Of a DNA stretch of 7,077 nt, positions 1 to 4,767 are shown one piece after another (position 1 is the first letter of the stretch; every line of letters starts with the position of its first letter). Below the pieces are notes generated by a model that saw only the letters and a list, made by a program, of their open reading frames with translations, was not told the origin of the DNA and made no database searches. This DNA comes from Gemmatimonadales bacterium (GTDB lineage: Bacteria; Gemmatimonadota; Gemmatimonadetes; Gemmatimonadales; GWC2-71-9). The translations under genes and the position numbers were made by a program. Location of the stretch: contig JACCSE010000377.1 of assembly GCA_013813145.1 (NCBI GenBank), positions 1-7,077 of the forward strand. Direction: 5' to 3'.

Positions 1-1
1 G

Positions 2-403
2 CTCCTGCCCGGCGTCGACTTCACCCGCGAGCTGGCCCTCACCCGCGAGCTGCGTGTCGGTGACACCACCCTGGTCCGGGAGCGCGGCGAGCTGTCCGGC
101 TTCGCCCTCTGGCACTCGACCCCGCTCGCCGCCGGCCGCCCCAAGGACGAGCTTCGGGTCCTCAAGCTCGTCGCCCGCGACCTCGGCGTCTTCGATCAAG
201 TTCTGGATGCGCTGCCGGCCGCGGCCGCGGCCGAGCGCGTGGGCCGCATCGCCGTCCGCTGCCAGACCGAATTCGTCGCCGCCTATCAGCGCCTCGTCGG
301 CCGCGGCTATCGAGTCCATTGGACCGATCTGCGCATGCTCCTCGCCGGCCAACTGCAACACGAATCGCGCGAGGGCATCGTGATGTCGAACTGGGAAATA
401 TGA
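2..403 (+). CDS. GNAT-family N-acetyltransferase, C-terminal part (5' end outside window)
   Basis: The frame is open from the left edge to a TGA at 401-403, giving 133 residues with no start in the window. Seen: the C-terminal part reads as a GNAT fold. A segment around residues 94-110 (AAYQRLVGRGYRVHWTDLRM, at the usual 'fish-out-of-water' helix then final strands position) matches the end of acetyl-CoA-dependent acyltransferases, and the chain ends in MSNWEI, also typical. The canonical acetyl-CoA loop (Q/RxxGxG/A) is not evident near residues 45-60, so acyl-CoA binding is not proven from this fragment. Family role: transfer of an acetyl group from acetyl-CoA to an amine, in the cytoplasm; the substrate cannot be told. 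It converges with the response regulator gene and is probably not part of the polysaccharide cluster. The reading frame has the strong GC third-position bias of the neighbouring genes. The GNAT assignment is moderate. Confidence 0.65.
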   Translation, partial: LLPGVDFTRELALTRELRVGDTTLVRERGELSGFALWHSTPLAAGRPKDELRVLKLVARDLGVFDQVLDALPAAAAAERVGRIAVRCQTEFVAAYQRLVGRGYRVHWTDLRMLLAGQLQHESREGIVMSNWEI

Positions 404-447
404 CGGGCCTGGTGAGCGTCAGTCCATTCCGTTCGAGTGTCTGCGGC

Positions 448-592
448 TGTTCACCACGAAGGCACAAAGAGCACGAAGGACACGAAGGGTGCACCCACCA
501 ACACCTCAGTCCGGATCTCTTCCGGAGCGGAATGAGACGAATGGTGGGCTGAGGAGGCCTCTGTGTCCTTTTGTCCGCGGCTCCTCCACCGT
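448..592. repeat. Imperfect inverted-repeat (palindromic) intergenic element
   Basis: The left arm (about 450-499) is a purine-rich tract of short CACGAAGG/GCACAAAG-type units ending in CCCACCA. The right arm (about 542-590) begins TGGTGGG and, read on the opposite strand, gives GGACAAAAGGACACAGAGG, which aligns with the left arm's GGCACAAAGAGCACGAAGG at roughly three matches in four. The centre holds a small perfect hairpin, TCCGGA-N5-TCCGGA (510-526). The arms have low-complexity 8-10 nt periodicity unlike the neighbouring coding DNA. From memory, similar CACGAAGG/CACAGAGG tracts are dispersed between genes in several environmental phyla; that recollection is unverified. It lies in the convergent gap and overlaps the last codons of the response regulator gene. 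It could fold as a two-way termination structure for both transcripts, or be a dispersed REP-like element; the sequence does not decide. Confidence 0.6.
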
Positions 593-991
593 CGATTTAA
601 GCCCACCCACCATGGCCAGCGCTTCCTCCACCGACTCGAGCAGGCGCGAAGGCAGGAACGGCTTCCGGAGCAGCGGGATAGTGGGATCGTGGAGGTCGTG
701 CGCCTCGAGATAGGGCAACGGGTAGCCCGAGATGAAGAGGATGGGTAGCCCGGGATAGTGCAGGGTGATCCAGCGCGCCAGGTCGCGCCCGTTGAGCGCC
801 GGCATGACGAGATCGCACACCACCAGATCGATCGGCACGGAGCCGCTCTCGAGTACCGCGAGGCCCGCCAGCCCGTGCGTGGCCTCCTCCACCCGGTAGC
901 CCGCGGTTCGGAGCGCTCGAGAGACAAGGGTGCGGACGATTTCTTCGTCGTCCACCACGAGGACCGTGCGCGGCGGCAGCGGGGCCATCAC
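506..991 (-). CDS. Single-domain response regulator (CheY-like receiver protein)
   Basis: A 161-residue protein made of one receiver domain (about residues 8-128) and a tail. Seen: acidic pair Asp14-Asp15 in LVVDDEE, phospho-acceptor Asp60 in DLVVCDLVMP, Ser89 (the Thr/Ser switch position) in FISGYP, and Lys110-Pro111 in LLRKPF, so every conserved receiver residue is present. There is no DNA-binding or enzymatic output domain. Such proteins accept phosphate from a histidine kinase and act by protein contact or as phosphorelay intermediates in the cytoplasm; no kinase is encoded here. The sequence style (VDDEEIVR, ISGYP, RKPF) resembles receivers fused to hybrid kinases, so descent from one is possible. 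The start is GTG at 991 or ATG at 988; both overlap the TGA of the glycosyltransferase (GTGATG), implying translational coupling. The last 25 or so residues (from about EEPRTKGHRG) look non-homologous and are encoded within the inverted-repeat element. Confidence 0.9.
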   Translation of the reverse strand: MMAPLPPRTVLVVDDEEIVRTLVSRALRTAGYRVEEATHGLAGLAVLESGSVPIDLVVCDLVMPALNGRDLARWITLHYPGLPILFISGYPLPYLEAHDLHDPTIPLLRKPFLPSRLLESVEEALAMVGGLKSTVEEPRTKGHRGLLSPPFVSFRSGRDPD

Positions 992-2142
992 CCTCGTTCC
1001 CGGATAATCTCCCGCTCCCCGCGCTCAGCCTGGCCGGCCCGGGCCGCGGAAAGTACATCCCGGTAGACGGCGAGCGTCTTGGCGACGGTATGACCGAGAG
1101 TGAAGTGCTGCTCGTAGAACGTGCGACCGTTGCCGCCGAGCCGCAGCCGCAACCCGGGGTCGGTAAGCAGCCGCTCCAGGCGCCCGCGAAGCGGCTCCAC
1201 CGCCCCCCGGGGCACCAGGTAGCCGGTTTCCCCATCCCGAACCGACTCCTCGATTCCCCCGACTGAAGACGCCACGACCGGCAGGCCGGCTCGCATCGCC
1301 TCGAGAATGCTGAGAGGGAAACCTTCCCAGTTCGTGATCAGCACGCTCACCTGGGCATCCGCCAGGATCTGATCGACGTCCATGCGCTGACCCAGGAATC
1401 GCACCCGGCCGTCGAGCCCGAGCGTGGCCGCGAGGCGCTCGGTTTGCTTCATGAGCGGGCCCTCGCCGATCAGGTCCAGCTCCCAGGGGTGGTGCTGAAG
1501 TCCGGCGAGCGCATGGAGGAGCGTGGGGTGGTCCTTTTGGGCCCCGAATCGGGCCACCATGACCAGCCGAACCGGTGTTCGCGCGGGGTCCGCCCTCAGC
1601 GCCGGGGAAATGTCCGGCATGCCGTTGTGCACCGTCACCACCCGGTTCTCCGCGACGATGCGAGCCTCCAGCGACAGGCGCCGATCGAACTCCGACACCG
1701 TGATGATCTTGCGGGCGAGAGGCCCGACGAACCGCTCCAGCCGGCGGTAGACAGCGGCTTGCGATTGCGGAATCCCGGGAGTGAAGGCCCAGCCGTGAAC
1801 CGTGAACACCACCGGTACCTCGAGGGATCGTGCGGCGAGCCGGCCGAGGATCCCGGCCTTTGAGGAATGCGCGGCGACGAGGTCGGGCCGCAGCTCCAGG
1901 AGCACCCCGCGAATCTCTCGCAGCGCGAGCAGATCGCGCAGCGGGTGTATCGGCGCGGAGAGATGCCGGAGGACCCGTACCGGAATCTCCCATGCGCGAA
2001 GGTCATCGATGAACGGGCCGCTTCCGCTCGTGATCACCGTGGGGAGGTGTCCCTGGCCCCGCATGGCCACGGCCAGGTCCCGCACGTGGATCTGGGCCCC
2101 GCCGATCGGGTCGGCCTTGGTCACGAGATAGGCGATCTTCAA
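988..2142 (-). CDS. GT4-family (GT-B fold) glycosyltransferase
   Basis: A retaining glycosyltransferase of the group-1/GT4 type that moves a sugar from an activated nucleotide donor to a lipid-linked or oligosaccharide acceptor at the cytoplasmic face of the inner membrane. Seen (from the TTG start): an N-terminal acceptor domain opening KIAYLVTKADPIGGAQIHV with the Gly-Gly-Ala loop, VFTVHGWAF near residue 115, VHNGMPDI near 172, the domain-two entry RLVMVARFGAQKDHP near 195, and the donor-site EGFPLSILEAM with Glu273 and Glu281, the family's E-x7-E pair. About 384 residues is the normal length. I chose TTG at 2142 because GGAGG stands 8 nt upstream and the product starts MKIAYLV as in relatives. 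A GTG at 2157 would add five residues but lacks a good ribosome site. Its stop overlaps the regulator gene. Donor and acceptor sugars cannot be told. Confidence 0.92.
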   Translation of the reverse strand: MKIAYLVTKADPIGGAQIHVRDLAVAMRGQGHLPTVITSGSGPFIDDLRAWEIPVRVLRHLSAPIHPLRDLLALREIRGVLLELRPDLVAAHSSKAGILGRLAARSLEVPVVFTVHGWAFTPGIPQSQAAVYRRLERFVGPLARKIITVSEFDRRLSLEARIVAENRVVTVHNGMPDISPALRADPARTPVRLVMVARFGAQKDHPTLLHALAGLQHHPWELDLIGEGPLMKQTERLAATLGLDGRVRFLGQRMDVDQILADAQVSVLITNWEGFPLSILEAMRAGLPVVASSVGGIEESVRDGETGYLVPRGAVEPLRGRLERLLTDPGLRLRLGGNGRTFYEQHFTLGHTVAKTLAVYRDVLSAARAGQAERGEREIIRERG

Positions 2143-2219
2143 GCGAGGCGCCTCCACTCCCGCAGCGGAGCGCTCGCCGGATCTCCTGGGGCCGACTCGT
2201 CCATGGCGTGCTCTGCCAT
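2139..2219 (-). CDS. Candidate 26-codon leader ORF coupled to the glycosyltransferase
   Basis: Seen: an ATG at 2219 is preceded at 8 nt by AGGAG (2228-2232, minus strand) and encodes MAEHAMDESAPGDPASAPLR followed by EWRRLA. Its TGA (2141-2139) overlaps the TTG start of the glycosyltransferase in the tetranucleotide TTGA, and the next gene's ribosome site lies inside its coding sequence. This arrangement is the standard geometry of translational coupling. The peptide has no hydrophobic segment, no run of one amino acid and no recognisable family, so an attenuation-type leader is not indicated. The same frame stays open upstream to 2414 (91 codons), but that part has a mixed composition and lacks a ribosome site, so the short form is preferred. 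It may be a real small protein, a coupling device, or chance. Confidence 0.4.
   Translation of the reverse strand: MAEHAMDESAPGDPASAPLREWRRLA
2151..2155 (-). promoter_or_regulatory. Ribosome binding site that decides the glycosyltransferase TTG start
   Basis: The minus strand reads GGAGG here, 8 nt before the TTG at 2142. No comparable purine tract precedes the in-frame GTG at 2157, of which this site forms part. This supports the TTG start, which also gives the usual family N-terminus. Confidence 0.55.
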
Positions 2220-2293
2220 CAATTGCTCTCCTGCTCTGAGGTCAAGCTCCGGCGCTCTGCTATTCCAGAGCCCGGGCGGCGCTCGGCGAGAAA

Positions 2294-2299
2294 AGTATA
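2294..2299 (-). promoter_or_regulatory. Possible -10 element for the glycosyltransferase-regulator operon
   Basis: The minus strand reads TATACT, five of six matches to the sigma-70 -10 consensus, in an otherwise very GC-rich stretch. The hexamer 17 nt upstream is GCGCGC, so there is no -35, and there is no TG extension. It would give a leader of about 70 nt to the small ORF. Weak evidence. Confidence 0.25.
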
Positions 2300-2504
2300 C
2301 CGCGGCGCCTCGCCCGGCGCGCGGTGAAGAGCTGGGCAGTGCAGATGCCAGGAGACCGCTGGCCTGGAACTTGACGGATGTAAGCTTTCCATACATCATT
2401 TTGTTACAATGCATCCGGCGATGGTGACAACATCCCTAATGCAGGAACCAAGTTAACAAGTTCGCTAAATCTTCATAGAAATACAACCGTTCAGTAATTG
2501 AGAG

Positions 2505-2533
2505 TTGAACTTCCCCCCCTCACACCGTAAATA
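2505..2533 (+). promoter_or_regulatory. Sigma-70-like promoter for the lipoprotein gene
   Basis: TTGAAC (2505-2510) and TAAATA (2528-2533) are separated by exactly 17 nt. The -35 box lies inside a 9-nt odd palindrome, AGTTGAACT (2503-2511), so a dimeric repressor could cover it. Transcription would start near 2540, about 70 nt before the chosen ATG. The consensus is that of model bacteria; promoter preferences of this organism are not known to me. Confidence 0.4.
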
Positions 2534-2609
2534 GCCTTCAGCCCAAGATGGGAGGACGGGAGGGGCACGGTTGGGTGCAACGAAGGAGGAACGCAAAAGG
2601 GTCGCCGCG

Positions 2610-4460
2610 ATGACGTACACCTATAAGCTTGCGCGCAGACTGGCCATCTCGCGACACTTGGCCATGCTCACTGTGTTCGTGCTGACTGCCGCCTGCATGG
2701 GCGACACGACGGGACCCGAAGCCAGCTCCACCCCGGCACTGCCGCCCACTCCCATCGCGTTTCGGGTCATTCCGAGCGCCGTTACTGTCGAAACCAATCA
2801 GCCCATCCGTTTCCGCGGCGAGAGCCATACTCGCCGCGGCGAGCGCTACTCGTCGCAGATGTCCTGGGAGTCGAGCGGCGGCTCCATCGATCCAAACGGC
2901 ATCTTTTCCGCCCCGGCCGCGGGCACCTATAAGGTCGTCGGCCGTGGCCGCGGTCGGCTGAGACCCGACACCTCCGTCGTGGTCGTGGTGCCCCCGACCC
3001 TCAACCTCTCCGCGATAAAGATCTCGCCCGACACGGCGACGCTTGGCGCGGGCACCTCGCGCAGCTTCACCGCCGTCGGCCGGCTCCCCGGCGGGACGCT
3101 GGTGCCGATCGGCGTAATCTGGTCGATGACAGGCGGCGCTATCGATCCCTCGGGTGTCTACACGGCGGGCGATGCCGTTGGCAGCTACCGGGTCATCGCT
3201 ACCAATACCGCCGGCACCTTGGCCGACACCGCCACCGTCGCGATCACCGCACCGCCGTCCGGCCCCGATCCGGATCCAACCCCGGATCCGACCCCTGATC
3301 CCACTCCGGACCCGTCCCCGCTGCCGGCGGCCGTCACCAGGCTGATCGTGGTTCCGGCCTCGGCAACGTTGCCGATCGGCGGCACCAAGCAGTTGACGGC
3401 CTTCGGGCGGACCGGCACCGGCGACAGCGTCGCGGTCGCCGTTTCCTTTCGCGCGACCGGCGGCACGATCACGACCGAAGGCCTCTATACCGCCGGGTCG
3501 ACCGCGGGGAGTTTCCGGGTCGTCGCGGCCTCGGGCGCGCTCGCGGATACCGCGGTGGTAATGCTCACCCGGGCCCTGGGCTCCGGCGGCGCGTCCGGCA
3601 TTCCCTACGGTGTGTTCAGCGCCTGGGATGGGACCAACTACAAGGCCGATAGCGATCTCTTCACCCTGAGCATCGGGGGCGGATCGGCAAGCAACATCCT
3701 CGAGCGAATCTCCTCCGCCCGGTCCGCCGGGAAGAAGATCTTTCTCGGGATGACCGGCGGCTCGCACGACAGGTACAAGACCGACGGCGTCTTCGACATG
3801 GCCAAGTGGCGCGGCGTCATGGAGACGTACAACACCCCGGCGATCCGGCAGGCGATCGCGACCGGCGTCGCCGACGGGACGATCATCGGCAACTCGGTGA
3901 TGGACGAGCCCCATAACACCCTCTCCGCCAACAACAGTTGGGGTCCGAGGGGCACGATGAGCAAGGTTCTGGTCGACCAGATGTGCGGCCAGGTCAAGAC
4001 CATGTTCCCCACACTCCCCGTGGGAGTCGTTCACCCGCACGACCTGTTCGAGCCGACGAAATCGTACCGGGTGTGCGACTTCATCGTCAGCCAGTACGCG
4101 CACCGCAAAGGCGACATTCAGAAGTTCAGGGACGAAGGTCTGGCTTTGGCTCGGCGGGACGGACACATGATTGCCTTCAGTATGAACATTCTGAACGGCG
4201 GCATCCAGGCCGCCCGGGACGGTCAGTGGAACTGTTCGACCACGGCGACCGGCGGGCGAGGCACCTTCGACCCCAACTGCCGCATGACTCCCGGGCAGGT
4301 GCGGGAATGGGGCATCGTGCTCGGCAGAGCCGGGTGTGCGCTGACCATGTGGAAGTTTGACTCCGGCTACATGTCGATCCCGGAGAACCGGCAGGCCTTC
4401 CGGGACGTAGCCGCGCACCTTGCGACGTTACCGGCGAAATCATGTGGGAGGTCGTCATAG
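2610..4460 (+). CDS. Secreted lipoprotein: three Ig-like domains plus putative TIM-barrel glycosidase-like domain
   Basis: A 616-residue extracytoplasmic protein (numbered from ATG 2610). Seen: a lipoprotein signal with Arg-Arg, a hydrophobic core and the lipobox-like LTAAC (Cys29); Ig-like (BIG2-type) domains at about 50-127, 134-214 and 243-320, each with a WESSGGSIDPNGIFSAP-type strand pattern; a PDPT-repeat linker (219-237); and a C-terminal domain at about 331-612. That domain has the alternating pattern of a TIM barrel: KKIFLGMTGG, GTIIGNSVMDEPHN (Glu433 after a strand, like the acid/base Glu of clan GH-A), PVGVVHPHD, FIVSQYAHR, MIAFSMN and LTMWKFD (Asp584). It has six cysteines, fitting a secreted fold. 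I recall similar proteins only as hypotheticals from Gemmatimonadota. The neighbours suggest polymer binding or trimming (inference). An in-frame TTG at 2571 with GGAGG 7 nt upstream would lengthen the signal to 41 residues; ATG gives a more normal signal. Confidence 0.85.
   Translation: MTYTYKLARRLAISRHLAMLTVFVLTAACMGDTTGPEASSTPALPPTPIAFRVIPSAVTVETNQPIRFRGESHTRRGERYSSQMSWESSGGSIDPNGIFSAPAAGTYKVVGRGRGRLRPDTSVVVVVPPTLNLSAIKISPDTATLGAGTSRSFTAVGRLPGGTLVPIGVIWSMTGGAIDPSGVYTAGDAVGSYRVIATNTAGTLADTATVAITAPPSGPDPDPTPDPTPDPTPDPSPLPAAVTRLIVVPASATLPIGGTKQLTAFGRTGTGDSVAVAVSFRATGGTITTEGLYTAGSTAGSFRVVAASGALADTAVVMLTRALGSGGASGIPYGVFSAWDGTNYKADSDLFTLSIGGGSASNILERISSARSAGKKIFLGMTGGSHDRYKTDGVFDMAKWRGVMETYNTPAIRQAIATGVADGTIIGNSVMDEPHNTLSANNSWGPRGTMSKVLVDQMCGQVKTMFPTLPVGVVHPHDLFEPTKSYRVCDFIVSQYAHRKGDIQKFRDEGLALARRDGHMIAFSMNILNGGIQAARDGQWNCSTTATGGRGTFDPNCRMTPGQVREWGIVLGRAGCALTMWKFDSGYMSIPENRQAFRDVAAHLATLPAKSCGRSS
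3264..3320 (+). repeat. Tandem 12-nt repeat encoding the Pro-Asp-Pro-Thr linker
   Basis: Imperfect copies of CC(N)GA(Y)CC(N)AC(N) encode PDPDPTPDPTPDPTPDPSP between the second and third Ig-like domains. Third-codon positions vary between copies (GGATCC, TGATCC, GGACCC). Such linkers are extended and protease-resistant, and set spacing between surface domains. Copy number could vary by slippage. Confidence 0.85.
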
Positions 4461-4510
4461 GGCGATGACCGCGAGAGGGCGCCGGGCCAGTCGGGCCGGC
4501 GGGTGAGCTG

Positions 4511-4542
4511 ACCGACCGGAGAGCACACGCCCTCCGGTCGGT
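4511..4542 (+). terminator. Probable hairpin terminator after the lipoprotein gene
   Basis: ACCGACCGGAG (4511-4521) and CTCCGGTCGGT (4532-4542) form a perfect 11-bp stem with a 10-nt loop, about 50 nt after the lipoprotein stop. The downstream tract is TTGCCTTCT, a poor T run, so it may be a weak intrinsic terminator or an mRNA 3'-end stabiliser rather than a classical rho-independent site. It separates the lipoprotein transcript from the export genes. Confidence 0.65.
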
Positions 4543-4620
4543 TTGCCTTCTCAGGCCTGCGGCCGAAGTGTTGGGCCGGCACCACATGGGTGAGGCCAGC
4601 GTGCCCTTGAGGTCTCGCAG

Positions 4621-4629
4621 TGATAAATT
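4621..4629 (+). promoter_or_regulatory. Possible extended -10 promoter of the export genes
   Basis: The sequence TGATAAATT is a TGn-extended -10 (TAAATT). No good -35 exists 16-18 nt upstream. It lies between the hairpin terminator and the export gene, and would start transcription about at the foot of the 4636-4663 hairpin. Weak on its own; position supports it. Confidence 0.3.
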
Positions 4630-4635
4630 GCTGGC

Positions 4636-4663
4636 GCAGCTACCGCGGTAGGACCGGTACTGC
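4636..4663 (+). promoter_or_regulatory. Bulged hairpin / palindrome in the export-gene leader
   Basis: GCAG-(C)-TACCG pairs with CGGTA-CTGC across a 9-nt loop, giving nine base pairs with one bulged C. The left half also contains a perfect 12-nt palindrome, CTACCGCGGTAG (4640-4651). It could be a DNA operator for a dimeric regulator or an RNA structure in the 5' leader; the two foldings exclude each other. No known riboswitch is recognised. Confidence 0.35.
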
Positions 4664-4767
4664 TCTGCCCCTTTCAGGGCATGGATCGTGCTGAGTGCGC
4701 CCCGGGAGTTCCGGGAGGTCGTGTCAGGATCTCGGCTCACCACCACACTTATCGTTCCGTGAGGTTT

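Larger units (their letters stand above)
2158..2609. other. Divergent intergenic/regulatory region between glycosyltransferase and lipoprotein genes
   Basis: About 450 bp separate the two divergent genes and, apart from the leader ORF at the left end, I see no convincing gene. The stretch from about 2370 to 2510 is clearly richer in A and T than the rest of the window, as expected for a promoter/operator region. It contains the plus-strand promoter candidate at 2505-2533, a second weaker plus-strand pair (TTAACA at 2453-2458, 17 nt, TAGAAA at 2476-2481), a lone minus-strand -10 (TATACT, 2299-2294), and four AAGTT/AACTT pentamers, two of them as CAAGTT direct repeats 8 bp apart (2449-2462). 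The part from 2540 to 2609 is purine-rich, with several Shine-Dalgarno-like tracts. Confidence 0.6.
4461..4767. other. Intergenic region between lipoprotein and export genes
   Basis: About 307 bp with no convincing gene. It holds the 11-bp terminator-like hairpin (4511-4542), an extended -10 candidate (4621-4629), the bulged hairpin with internal palindrome (4636-4663), a small TGCCC-N6-GGGCA stem (4666-4681) and a CCCGG-N5-CCGGG stem (4701-4715). The export-protein frame is open from an ATG at 4681, but the signal peptide places its start at 4768. Confidence 0.6.

Noticed and set aside
450..490. CRISPR-like appearance of the short CACGAAGG units
   Set aside because: Units are 8-10 nt, imperfect and contiguous, without unique spacers; the second arm is inverted. 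This is not a CRISPR array.
597..1235. 212-codon minus-strand frame across the regulator/glycosyltransferase junction
   Set aside because: It overlaps two well-supported genes in another frame and shows no motif. It is not evidence of a frameshift, because both genes are intact.
2371..2397. TTGACG (2371) with TACATC as a second plus-strand promoter
   Set aside because: The spacer is only 15 nt and the -10 is poor; a 16-18 nt spacer gives no usable hexamer.
2220..2414. Upstream extension of the leader ORF to an ATG at 2414 (91 codons in all)
   Set aside because: There is no ribosome site at that ATG, it starts in the AT-rich promoter-like stretch, and composition is mixed. The 26-codon form has AGGAG at correct spacing.
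2571..2609. TTG start for the lipoprotein (13 extra residues)
   Set aside because: It has GGAGG at 7 nt and remains possible, but it would make an unusually long, highly charged signal peptide; ATG at 2610 gives a normal one. Kept as an alternative only.
2538..4418. Long open frame (626 codons) on the minus strand opposite the lipoprotein gene
   Set aside because: It is antisense to a gene with a clear signal peptide and domains; its product is Gly/Arg/Asp/His-rich with no family pattern, typical of a GC-rich shadow frame.
4681..4767. Upstream ATG start for the export protein (29 extra residues)
   Set aside because: There is no ribosome site, and the extension would bury a good signal peptide that begins at 4768.
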